This document shows positions 21,715 to 32,639 of a DNA stretch of 64,000 bases, one piece after another. Below the pieces are notes generated by a model. The model was not told the DNA's origin. It worked only from the letters and a program-made list of their open reading frames with translations, and ran no database searches. Source of the DNA: Apophysomyces variabilis (lineage: Eukaryota > Mucoromycota > Mucoromycetes > Mucorales > Mucoraceae); NCBI GenBank assembly GCA_002749535.1, contig MZZL01000409.1, positions 2,000,160 to 2,064,159 on the forward strand, in the 5' to 3' direction. A program made the translations under genes and the position numbers. Numbering within the stretch: the first letter of the stretch is position 1; each line of letters starts with the position of its first letter.

Positions 21715-24700
21715 TTAATTTTTGACCTGCAGACGTTCAACAGGGTACTTCTTGGCTAACCAGGTGTGAAGAGGACCAAGTACGACCAGTTTTTCGTAGG
21801 CAAGCGCGGCAAAAATGTTACCAATGCATAAACCCCACAGTTTCCAGCGGAAATCTGGTGGCATGACGTTATGACCAAGGGGAGTGTTGTATGTCTCGAT
21901 ATAGACGGGTGGAGGGGTATAGCCTTTCTGAATCAAGACCTCAGGTGTACCACAGTTAAAGCGGAAAAGACAGCCAAATCGGTTTGGATCTGCAAGGGTC
22001 CAGTAGGATACGATGGCAATATAAAGCAACCACAAGAAGACAAGGATGTAATTACGCCACCAACTGCGACGGAACTTGTAACCAAAGTTGAACACTGCTG
22101 CGTTATTAATAAACTGGTACAGGCAAACTAATGCCAGAACCTCAGCTTCATAATTGTCTGCCAAGAGCCACCATTTGGAAATATCAACAGCGCCACTGTC
22201 AAATTCATTACAGCGGAACCAATCTATAAGATTACATATTAGAATCTGTTGCTAAGAGGTGGACACTTCTCTTTGCTTACTTTGCTTGAAGAGCATGATG
22301 AAAGCGCCAATTAAGAAGAGCCAGTTGATAGCAACCAATCCCATACCAGAAGCCAAGGTCTGGGGACCCAGAAGACGGGCAGTAGGGCGTTGGCCTTCGA
22401 GACGATCTGCAGCCTTGGATTGCGAAACAGCCCACGTCAAAAGGACAGTGATCAATACATCAATAGCGATCCAGACATTTTGTGCCATTGTTACAGAGAA
22501 ATAGAATGTAAAAATTTTCAACATCATCATGACTTGTCCGTAGAGAACCAAATACTTGTAACCGGTAAGCGAAGTTGCCAGGGCACCTCTGCCTTGACGA
22601 ATCAATTCGACGCAGGACTTCACGCTACGAACACTGGTGCTGAATGGAGACACAATGGAAGCTTCGGCATCTGACATAGCGATACCCACATGGGCAGCGC
22701 GGAGTGCACCGCAGTCGTTGCCACCGTCTCCTGTCATAGCAGTAATACCACGTTCCATATGAAGCTGGATACATTGCACCTTTCCGTTAGGTGTCATACG
22801 TGCAAAGACTCGAATATCCAGTAAATATTTGCGAATCAGATCATGGTTGATAAGCCAGTCAAACGCTTTTCCAGTCACCGCCAGTTCAACCGGTGTATGT
22901 GCTTGGTTCAAAAGATAATCATCCACGTTGATATCAGTGAAAACGTCCGGTTCGTCCACATCGGACCATATAACCCGATCGCTGCTTTTGTCGTAGTCTC
23001 CGAGAAGCACCTTGGCTGCAGAATCAGCCATGCCACATTGGCGGGCAATATAAACACCGGTCAAAGCAGTATCGCCAGTAATCATAATTGTTCGAGTGTT
23101 ACCGCGCTTAAGTTCTGCAATATTTTCAGTCGTATCAGGTTTGAGCTGATTCTTGAAGATAACCAGACCAATAAAGTTGATGCTTTCTTCCATCTGATCC
23201 CGGTCCCACTGACGGAAGCCCTCAAGGCCACCGACTTCGTCGAGGTGAATTTCGCGGTGCGCAAGTGCTAGAACATAGCAACCTTGACGGGCCAAATTAG
23301 ACGTCGTTTGATCATAGTCAGCAGGAATCGATACAGAATTAGATAAGTCCTTAATTTTCTCATAAGCTCCCTTGACAAAGATATGGACTTTGTTGGTATG
23401 GGTATCCAGAACTGCAACAGACATAGACATTCTCGCGTGAACAAATTCAAATCGCTTGAGAACATGCACGGGAGCATTGATTTCTCCAGGCTTCTCCATA
23501 GGAGGCATTAAAGTGTCCACATATTTTTCCTTATCCTCGTCCGTCTGTTCCTTCAATTGCCATTTTGACGATCGGAACATCTCGATATCAACAGGATTTC
23601 CAATGAATTGTCCGTTTAGTGTTGTTACAGCATGGCAGGTAGCAAGACCAATCTGCATCAAGCGTGGGATATCAGGGACATTTTCCATGTGCATATCGAA
23701 CGCAGGTTCCACACCGTTTCTTCGTTGCTCAACGACTTCATTAACATTTGTAATTGGTTGTGCACCAAAAAATTCGAGGCCTTCCTTCGTAAGTGTACCT
23801 GTCTTGTCAAAGCAGAAAAGCTGAACCTTGCCGGCCATCAAAATACGTGGAAGATCGACACAGTAGATGTGTTTATCCCTCAATCGCCCGGCAGCGACGG
23901 ATTGACCAACAACCAAAGCAGCAGGAAGTAAAGGAGAGACAAGTTGACAAATCGCAAACATGGCGTAGAACCAAGCACCTGAAGAGAAAAAAAGAAGATA
24001 CGGGTTGATTATTTAGTTAATAATATCATACTCGACTTACTTGTTCCATGTACATAGAGCCAAATAGCAAGACCAAGGCAAATAAGACCGCAGCAAAGCA
24101 GAATCAAGATTACGATCTTAATTTGTTCGTCAAAAATGAAAGAAACACGGGTTGGGAAGAGGATCTTCTTGACGAGTTCACCTTTATCTGTAGCTGTGCC
24201 AGTTTGGGTTACAAGCGCAGTAACAGGACGACCATGCTCCGTCGATTGTGCCTGAGATATCGTTGTTCCAGAGAAAATGGTAGATGTTTTCCCGGCACCC
24301 ATGCGGTCATAGGTTGTGTTGTCATCCCGACGTAAGGGAAATTTTCGAATGGGAAGAGGTTCGCCTGTCAGTGAACTCTCGTCTGCCACAATGTTGCCAC
24401 TGAGAACAACTGCGTCGCAAGGCGTCGTTTTGCCTTCAGACACTTCGAACACGTCGCCAGGCACGAGATCGGCTGTGCACATAACCTTCCATTCACCGTC
24501 GCGCAAGATTTTGACCTCGTCGGTAAATTCAGCCATTTTCTTGATTCGAAGTTCTGATCGCAGACGCACGATCACCTTAACAAGAGCGGATACAAGAATG
24601 ACGGCTGTGTCAGCAATACCGACTTGCCCTATTCACCATTTCAGCATGGCGATCCACTAAATAGGGATATCTAACTTACAGTAGGCAAAGTAGTAGAATA

Positions 24701-26378
24701 GCCAGAGAGCAGTAAACTGGTAGATGTAGAAGAACGAGGAGAATTCACGAAGCACAGCCATAGCAAAGTTAGGAACATACACCTGAATAAAATTAGGCCC
24801 GATTAACTCCTCCCGTCTTGCTGCTTCTTCCGTAGTCAATCCTTCTGTCAAATGGGCCAATGCTGCACTTGTTTCACCAAGATTGAAGTCATGGGGCGTG
24901 AACAGCTGAGTTTGAGGATTGTACACATAACGGGTGCATTGGTACACAAAATACTTTGTCCCGGTGCGGGTCTTTTGTAACTTTGCAGTATCCACCACAA
25001 CGTCCAGACCAAAAATTCGCTTTGCGGTCTGTTCAAGCCAACGAACAGTGTTCATAATGACGTCATTATCTTCTAAGAAAATGATGGCTACAATTCCATG
25101 GTTATTCTTGATTCAAACCAAGTATGCAGTCATAGTATAGCTACCTGGTTCATTTCGCTCCACTTGCACGTATTGGCCCTCAGCATATGTACATTGGATG
25201 CGGAAGAAGTTCATTAGTCGGTTCTTGAAGATGGTCAGACAAGCAAACCAAAAAAAGAAAATGTACCACATTGCTATAAAGGTACTGGATTGGACAACGG
25301 CATCTCCCCGGAATAAGTAGTAATCGTAGTAATAATCACGGGTCAGCATGACCATGTAAGCCACCATGCCAAAGGTTTGCACGATATAAGCGACAAAGCA
25401 GAACATGCCCAGCACGTCTCTCTTATAGGCTTTGATGATCATTTTTTCCTGGGGATCGAGCGACGCAGTATAGGTCGATGCAGCATCATCTTGTTGCTGG
25501 GACTAAGAAGACGTCCAAAACCCGGATCAGCACTTTGAAGCCTGTCATAACATCATAGGCACTTACGGTCTGATATTTCTTCTCTTTCACGGAGCTCTTC
25601 TCATTGTAGTCCTCGAACTTTATCTCTTGCTTTTTGTGGTACCTCAGCTTAATGACCTGTGATGATCAGAAAAGTCAGAATATTGATCTTTTTCGTTTTA
25701 TTGCCGAAAACAAGTCATAGGACATACCTTCTCGCGTGCTTGTTTATATAAATACCACAGTATGAGAAAAACCACGCAGGAGCCATAAAAAACGTAAAGC
25801 GCAATAAAGACAGGCTCAGTGAATGTCAGAGCACCATAATCAGGTTTGGCACAAGTAGCCCACATTATGGTATCGATAGTATTGTTCCATTTCGGGACAT
25901 TTGTCAATCCTAAAGCAGCTGAACAAGATGCAACGCTTTGCTCTACTTTCTTATCCGGATCGAAGTTTTCAATAGTGACACTGATGGATTCACAGGGGTA
26001 CATAGGCGTTACTAGGTTAGGGTAACCAGTACACCCACAAGCCATTTCAAGATTTGCTGGACACGAAGACGTATGACACTTTCCGTCGACGCAATAGACC
26101 TGACCAGGAGGACAAGATGGTCTCACGGGAGAGGGGCATTGAGAAACATCGGAAACGCAAAGATTAGGGCAGGGATATGAGTTGTATGTAGGCAGAGGGC
26201 ACTTTGTTCCATCGACATTGAAACCATTGACTAGGTAGCAACAATATTATAATGTTTGTTGGTAGGAAAACAAATAGATCTATCTTGAATTACCTTGATT
26301 CCATGCTGGTGTTGACCATACCGCCAGCGGGAACAGGCTAACCAGGCACAGAAGGTGTAATGCAACACTACGTTGCAT
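21715..26378 (-). CDS. P5-type ATPase with signal peptide and Cys-rich ectodomain
   Basis: Large multi-exon P-type ATPase. The start at 26378 gives a hydrophobic signal-like N-terminus (VALHLLCLVSLFPLAVWS), then a cysteine-rich region (CPPGQVYC, GKCHTSSC, MACGCTGYP, MYPCES) before a first membrane span (VFIALYVFYGSCVVFLILWY). Pump motifs follow: FSSFFYIYQFTALWLFYY, actuator loop SSLTGEPLPIRK, the M4 motif SPLLPAALVVG, phosphorylation site CFDKTGTLTKEGLE, nucleotide-domain MITGDTALTG and hinge MTGDGGNDCGALRAAH. The C-terminal membrane helices end at 21715. The DKTGTLT context and overall layout match P5B pumps (ATP13A2/YPK9, polyamine export from lysosome or vacuole). Two features differ: the expected PP.LP in M4 is SPLLP, and P5B N-termini are normally cytosolic without a signal peptide. 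The substrate is therefore uncertain. Confidence 0.88.
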
Positions 26379-27243
26379 TGTTGATCGGTGTATTAAGTGA
26401 TGGAAAAAGATAAAAGATCGAAAAGGTCTAGTAAACAAAGAAAATGTCGAAATATAAGAAAAATAAGAAAAACAAGCGTTTTTTAGTTTGTGAAAACATT
26501 CAGCTCGAGGAACGGCTTTTAATCTTTCTCATTGAAACCAGAAAAAGTCAGAAACAGAAAGACAGAATCTGACTTTCAATCTTCACAGGCAAGCGCCACT
26601 TTGAGACAATGCTTTACCTCGAAATCGTGTAACCAATAACAACCCCCATAACAACCTTTTCAAGGGCAATACACACTATAGAATATAAGTGTACATTATA
26701 ATGAATGTACTTTAACTTCAACAGGTTTGTGAATGATTAGATGTTATACAGTTCATGGAAAACAAAGATCGTTACGTTCACACTAACCACTTATGTCATG
26801 TTTAGCTGCACTTAAAAAAATTACGTCATGGTGCCCCTGTTTTTTCTTCCATGACAACCAGGGCTCGACTTCCTGGTTGTGCAATACAGAATATTCGTTA
26901 CGGAATAAATATCTCACTCATGTCTATACAGTATACATTTTCCCTACAGTTAATGGTGTAATATTAGCAGGCTACCCTTCTTCCGTGAGGAAACCGGTGA
27001 CTTTACAGAAATTAGAAGGCTGACTTTCAAGAAAACAGATACAGTTACCAGACCGTGGCTGAGAATCTCCGGTCAAAAGAAGCATTTTTATAGGTTAATA
27101 GCAAACCGGCGCTCCAGTGAGGATAAAGAAATTCGATACATGTGATCTCAAGGTATAAGACAGTTGAAGTTAGCGAGATCACACAAAGAAGAAACCACAT
27201 TGGTGAATGATTGGTCCGGTTCAGATAATTATCCACGGCTTAA
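26379..27243. other. Intergenic upstream of the P5 ATPase
   Basis: AT-rich spacer containing the ATPase promoter. Short open frames (26793-27023, 27045-27236) show no domain or splice support. Confidence 0.4.
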
Positions 27244-27336
27244 AGGCACAATTGGGTGACCTGAAATGAACTGGGGTTGCATCGCCCTTAACAGAAAAAG
27301 GTACAATTGGGTGAAACGCGTTAAGATGATGTGCCT
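27244..27336. mobile_element. Possible 93-bp TTAA-flanked mini inverted-repeat element
   Basis: The ends read AGGCACA...TGTGCCT, a perfect 7-bp terminal inverted repeat, and each side is flanked by TTAA (27240-27243 and 27337-27340). Together these give an 11-bp inverted repeat, TTAAAGGCACA. Inside, ACAATTGGGTGA occurs twice (27249 and 27303). TTAA duplication is typical of piggyBac-type transposition, but the ends are not canonical piggyBac termini and the element is tiny, so this is tentative. Confidence 0.35.
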
Positions 27337-27340
27337 TTAA

Positions 27341-27848
27341 TGTTCCCATTATGGATCCACATTCATTTAACGTGCTTGACTTCCGCAATCAGCTTAGTGC
27401 ATGAGCTTAACTGATTTTTCTACGACCGACAAATCATTACAATTACCATGATTTCGCTGTTTCCTACAACTTGAATTATCCTTTCTTATCCGAAGACAGA
27501 GACCTACTTATCCAAAGATACGACAAGCCTTCTGTAACAAGAATGGAAAGATCTTATCGTGAACTGATTAGAATTGTAGGGAGGCGATTATGTAATGGTT
27601 GGTATATTATAGCAAATCCTAAGATCCCTTGCATTGGGTAAACATCAATCGAGTCAATCCAAAGGTTTGGAGGGCTTGGATGGCTTAGCTGGCTTGCATG
27701 AGGCATTGTTGGCAGTTGAACATCTCCACTTCCACTTTAATCCATGCTATCTACCCCACATTTATCATTCATATTCGTACTATTTCACATTTTCCTTCAT
27801 TTTACAAAAATATTTTTTTTGTTTTATTAGGAAATCCAAAAATTGAAT
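27341..27848. other. 3' flank of NAC-alpha gene
   Basis: No gene recognised. The open frame at 27634-27846 lies antisense to the NAC-alpha 3' untranslated region. Confidence 0.4.
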
Positions 27849-28509
27849 TTACATGGTAAGTTCCTGCAATAGGCTTAGTTAGAAGACTCATATACGCAAT
27901 CAGTGCAGACTTACCATGATAGCGTTGACAATATCGTTGTTGTTGTTCTTCAAAGCCTTGATAGCTTTGTTGCGGGAAACATTGGCCTGGCTGACAACTA
28001 ATTCAATATCCTTCTCCTCAACACCGGTAGCATCAACTTCCTCTTCTTCTTCCTCAGCAGCAGCAGCAACGGAAGAAGGAGCCTCGGCTTCAGTCTTCTC
28101 GGCCTGAGCAGCAGCTTCGGCAGCAAGCTGTTGGGCAGCGGCAGCCTGGGCTCTAGCTCTCATATCCTCCATCTGCACCTCACCAAAGACAATGAAGGTG
28201 TCCGAGTTGCTGCTCTTGTAAACTTCGGGTTGGGAAATGGCGAAGAGCATCTACATGGTCATAACTGGGGTCATGTTGCTACTCTCAATGGGAACGTTAA
28301 TATGAACTTACGCTGTGGGCACGGGTGAAGGTGACACGGTTGATACCGGGGACAGCCTTCAAACCAAGGGACAGAATAGCCTTGCGAGCTTTCTTCTCAC
28401 CACGAGATTCGGGCTTCTCGGCAACGGTTTCTTCGGGAACTTCCTCGGCAACTTCCTCAGCTGCGACGGGCTTCTGCTCAACAGGCTTCTCTTCAACGGG
28501 GGCAGACAT
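27849..28509 (-). CDS. EGD2: Nascent polypeptide-associated complex subunit alpha
   Basis: Three exons, 28509-28312, 28250-27915 and 27863-27849, give 182 aa. The product is the alpha subunit of the ribosome-bound NAC chaperone, which shields nascent chains and limits wrong targeting to the ER. Visible are an acidic N-terminus ([14 protein letters not shown]), the NAC core ([40 protein letters not shown]), an Ala/Glu-rich linker and the C-terminal UBA domain ([29 protein letters not shown]). The last exon codes only ELTM and was found by splicing at ATG|GTAAGT; without it the frame would end in VSLH. The family ends the same way, which supports the choice. Confidence 0.95.
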
Positions 28510-29931
28510 CTGTAAAATACAAAAAAAACGCGTACGCGGTCAATGTCGTAACGGGAATGAAACGTTCATAGCACGCCCAGTAGTTCTCGGGTTTCTATAT
28601 CCAAGTTCTCTCTCCAAATATGCATCTACATGTCTAAAAAACGATGCATCCATCCATATTATGGATTCACCCTGTTGTTTATCCCTTTTCTCCCCTTGTA
28701 ATCACCTAAACCGCTATAATGACTTACGTTTATAGGAGAAAAGAGAAAGTGGTATAGTAGGAAATCGTCGATTCCTATCGCCCCCTTTCCTCCGGTGATT
28801 TGGGCGAGACCCAGAACCCGGAATATGACGTAGCTAGCAAATGATTGGATGATGGCAATGGTACGCTTAAAGACATGGCTCGGACTGCTTGTTACAGCCG
28901 GACATCGGTTCGGTGGATTACACTAAGAATCATTATCCTTCATTCACTGCCTGGCTTCTAAAAAGCTACAGCTGGCAAGCAAGAGATATAAACATGCTTG
29001 AAAGATCATCTTTAAGTGATTGAGTTATATAATGCATTTTGGGAGGCCTCCGAAGAAAGAAAATACATGGTACCTGTTTCAACAAATAGGATATGGTTGA
29101 AAGGCGAGAATATACAATTTCAACCTCCTCTTTTTTCTGCACTGCCGACTAGTAAAAGTCCTATTCATATCAAATTTTAGTTATTCTCAGCAATATAGCT
29201 GTGCAATAAAGATGAAATTCGACGTTTTCAGAAGTATAGCTGTATAATTATGCAGAGTACTGTCGACGCATGCTTTAACCCGACAATCTCGAAAAGCACC
29301 GCTTACGCAAGGTCTAGTGCATTCGCACAAGCTATGTAACTATTTCCCAAGCGTACCTACCGGTCTGGTACAACAAAGAACCATAAGGCCATGCTACTTG
29401 GAAGACCATTTTGATGCGGTAGAATGCGAAACAAACTCAATATCTTCATACATTTAATGAGCACTAGTCGTATAGTGAGATTAGCGCTAACGATCCTATT
29501 GAAAATAGGATCTGTGTGGCCAGCAAGAAGTAGTAGTTGTTAACGTTGGATGATTCGAGCTGGACGTGTCTTCCAGTAAATGATTGGTGCAAATTTTTAT
29601 AGAATGATTTCGCACGCATGTCTATGCACGTTTATTGAGCTGGCTATTTCCGCAAATGTGGACAAGCGACGCGTCACGACCCGGGTGACCAGACTCCACG
29701 CAATACATTGGCTTATTCAATGGCCACAGGTGAAGCCGATATCTATCTTTCCTGCTGAATTATGGTTGTTGTATTCTCTTTCAAGCAAATTCGGACGACA
29801 TCGGAAGCCTCATAAATATCAGGTTTGTAGTCACCCTAGGACAGCAATTAGAATGAGCTGCCGGTACAAGTAAGTTCGGAAACGCGGTCCGCATTAGTCC
29901 GGAAGGATCCGGACTCTTACGCAATCGGACT
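28510..29931. other. Divergent intergenic region, NAC-alpha / proteasome beta
   Basis: 1.5 kb with no recognisable gene. It contains a perfect 9-bp hairpin with a GAA loop at 29492-29512. Confidence 0.4.
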
Positions 29932-29939
29932 TGACGTCA
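29932..29939. promoter_or_regulatory. Palindromic TGACGTCA site upstream of proteasome beta gene
   Basis: Perfect CRE/ATF palindrome 103 bp before the start codon. A CCAAT (about 29975) lies between it and the ATG. The spacing and motif pair resemble those upstream of SPT16. Confidence 0.4.
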
Positions 29940-30042
29940 TGGGGTGCACTTGGCAAGTCCCAACCCGTTTCGTAACCAATGAAGCTGAAGCGTGAAATAA
30001 CGAACGAACAGCCTTTACGCTTGAAATTAATTCGTGTGCCTT

Positions 30043-30698
30043 ATGGAGTGCCTCTTTGGAATTACAGGAAAAGACTTTACATTGCTGGCAGCAGATACTG
30101 TTTCTGCTCGCAGCATTGTTGTTATGAAAGGCACCGAAGATAAGGCGCGTCAGCTGAATAACAACACCGTCCTGCTATACACCGGTGAGCCAGGCGACAC
30201 AGTGAACTTTGCAGAATACATTCAACGCAACATCAAACTCTACAGCATCCGAAACGGCATCGAACTTAGCCCTAAATCAGTAGCGACTTTTACTCGACGT
30301 GAATTAGCAGATTCTCTACGAAGCAGAGTAAGCCAGACATGTCTGCCATGCCTGAGCGAAGGAGGCGAAAAGAAATCTGGACTAATGTAACTTTATAGCA
30401 TCCTTATGCAGTGAACATGCTGATTGGAGGTTATGATACAAAGACAAAGCAGCCAGAACTCTACTGGGTTGATTATCTTGGTGCTATGACTCGTCTACCC
30501 TACGGATGTCAAGGTTATGGCGCGTATTTCTGCACATCACTGATGGACCGTTTCCATCGCGCGGACATGGACCTTGAAGAAGCTAAGGATTTAATGCGCA
30601 AATGCATTCAGGAACTTAAGACAAGATTCATTGTCAACATGCCGACATTCAAAGTTCGATTGGTGAACGAGACAGGAGTTAGTGAGATAGAACTGTAG
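30043..30698 (+). CDS. PRE1: 20S proteasome subunit beta type-4 in yeast nomenclature (PRE1/PSMB2)
   Basis: Two exons, 30043-30327 and 30399-30698, give 194 aa. This is one of the non-catalytic beta subunits of the 20S core. It starts MECLFGITGKDFTLLAADT with no propeptide and without the catalytic N-terminal threonine, as expected for this subunit. Further conserved stretches are KLYSIRNGIELSPKSVATFT, HPYAVNMLIGGYD, PELYWVDYLGAM and GYGAYFCTSLMDR. The 71-nt intron (AGA|GTAAGC to ATAG|CAT) is phase 0. The gene is convergent with the AIM18-like gene. Confidence 0.95.
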
Positions 30699-30922
30699 TG
30701 GTTGATTTGTATGGATTCTAAAGCGTATCTTCATCTATTCCTCATTTAACAACTTCTCAAAACCGTTTGCGATATCTTGTCTGGCCTAAGAGTATTAGAG
30801 GGTTTTCTGTGAGTCAAATCATTTCAGTGATTTAGTTGGACATACAAGTTCACTCGCTGGTGCCTTAGGGTTTAAATAGCCCATCACAAAGTTTATCGCC
30901 AACCATTTGCACTGGACCGTGC

Positions 30923-31896
30923 CTAAATCCTTTCCCTGCTAATAATTAGCGCTCCCTGGATACCGTTGAAAGTCAGCGGGCTCTGTACCTCAAACTCCAT
31001 TCTAAGACCACCTTCCTTTGTCTTGGTGAATATAAATTCGGTATCCTTTTTAACATTAGCGCTTGCAAATCTGGATTTAAAATCACGGATGCCATCCAAA
31101 ATTTCTGCCTCTTGCTCTTCTGTGAGATCCTTTGACTGGTCTCGCATGCGAGTTAGCAATGATCGCGTAAAGCCATCTCGCAAATGCTGTGTGTTTGTGG
31201 CCCGATTAGGCACTAGGAAACATAGTGTAAGCCATTTTGTTAAAGGACTTGCTCACATCTTACCAACACGGATAGTGATATCGTAGGGCTGCTCCAGTAA
31301 TTCTGTAGCTAATTCTTCGTTTCCCAAAAATTCAGATTTATCGAAATTCTATCTATATCATCAATATCTGTCCAAAGGAGATATGGTCGCTTTACCTTCC
31401 AACTGTCTAATGCTCGGAGCTTTTCCATGTCCTGATCTCGCATGTACAAGCCCACGACGTAGACATTGATGTTTAAAAAGCTTACTTGGCGGACACCAAG
31501 ACCAATCAATCGTTTCCATTCCGAATGAACGTTCAGATACACCGGGAAGGTGATCTTTGTTTCCGGTTCTATAGTGCTCGTTGTTGGGAAATGGCATCTA
31601 AACCCCTATATGTAATACACACCTTCGACCGTACCGGCATAACCAGTATTAGCTGCTTCTGCATAGACGATCTTTGCATCCCAGGTAAAATACATTGCGG
31701 CTAACCCAACTGTGGCTGAACCAAGAGCCATGCGTCGAAATGAGAGACTGCAAGGCTGCACGCGATCGTTAAACTAAGAAAAAACTTGATTTCATTAGGG
31801 TACCCTTGCGGCTTTAACAGAATAGTTTCGACATGTCATGGCAGACACATTAGCCAATCGAGTTAATGGTCTGCTCGTCTTTCTGAGGTGCTGCAT
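30923..31896 (-). CDS. AIM18: AIM18-like mitochondrial chalcone isomerase-fold protein
   Basis: Multi-exon. The proposed start at 31896 gives a basic, Ser/Thr-rich presequence (MQHLRKTSRPLTRLANVS, then CRNYSVKAA) and a hydrophobic stretch (MALGSATVGLAAMYF), fitting inner-membrane or matrix targeting. The conserved body reads FPVYLNVHSEWKRLIGLGVR and INVYVVGLYMRDQDMEKLRA, followed by ITIRVGK and MPNRATNTQHLRDGFTRSLL. It ends FNGIQGALIISRERI at 30923. The family carries the chalcone-flavanone isomerase fold, and the fungal members (AIM18/AIM46) have no known flavonoid chemistry. The first intron in this model is only about 31 nt (near 31768-31798), which is suspicious, so the presequence exon is less certain than the body. 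It shares a 151-bp divergent promoter with COA1. Confidence 0.82.
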
Positions 31897-32047
31897 GGCT
31901 ACTTGGTATGGTCACTTTTAACGTAAAACGGTCGGTTCTGAGGACTTTTCGAGTTGCCAACGCAGGTCCGGGTTTCGGAAACCGCTGCTCCCCTGCCAAT
32001 TTTATCTCCATGGGCGTGACTCCCTTCCCTTTTGACCTTGAACGGAT
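31897..32047. promoter_or_regulatory. 151-bp bidirectional promoter, AIM18-like / COA1
   Basis: The only sequence between two divergently oriented start codons, both for mitochondrial membrane proteins. No TATA box is evident. Joint regulation is inferred from the arrangement. Confidence 0.5.
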
Positions 32048-32639
32048 ATGTTACGATCCCGCACTTTCTCAGTTCTTCGACCTGCCACAGCAACCCTGTT
32101 CAATGCAGCTGCCAAACGATACGGCAGCACAACAAGTACACGTGTTATTGAACGAGAACTTCCTGCATCTACAACTAGCAATCGCAGATGGCGTCTGATT
32201 GGCGGCATTGCAGTTGGCTCCGTTCTCTGGGGAGCCGTATTGGCAGCGTCTATGAACTATCAAAAAACTTCCAGCAGCGTTGTCAATGGAACATTGTTTA
32301 CTGTTCGTTACGATCCACGCGTGATGGAATTGTTGGGAGATAAGATTGATTATGCCGATCGATACCCTTGGATCTCGGGGACAGTTAATCACCTTAAAGG
32401 CAAAGTGGATGTATCATTTGATGTCGCCGGGTCTACTGGTAAATATCTGGATTAGATAATATCTAGCAAAATATCTGATTTTTTGAGTAGGTGAGCGTGG
32501 AAAAGTTCACTTTTGTTCTGTTCGTCAAGGACAGGATTGGAGGACAGTAGAATTCACAGTGACACGATATAGTGATAAAAAGCGTGTCGATGTCGGCTTG
32601 GATGCACTGAGTGATACTGGTGCACCATTATACCGTTAA
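32048..32639 (+). CDS. COA1: Cytochrome c oxidase assembly factor COA1
   Basis: Two exons, 32048-32438 and 32491-32639, give 179 aa. The N-terminal mitochondrial presequence is Arg/Ser/Ala-rich (MLRSRTFSVLRPATATLF). One membrane segment follows (WRLIGGIAVGSVLWGAVLAA). The intermembrane-space domain reads DPRVMELLGDKIDY, GTVNHLKGKVDVSFDVAG, ERGKVHFCSVRQGQDWRTVE and ends TGAPLYR. This matches the COA1/TIM21-like family; COA1 acts early in Cox1 maturation at the inner membrane. The intron (ACTG|GTAAAT to GTAG|GTGAG) is phase 1. Without it the frame would stop after STGKYLD and lose the conserved G.V.F.....W.TVEF.V block. Confidence 0.85.

Noticed and set aside
25056..25065. Third TGACGTCA palindrome
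   Set aside because: Lies inside the P5 ATPase gene body, so a promoter role is not supported.
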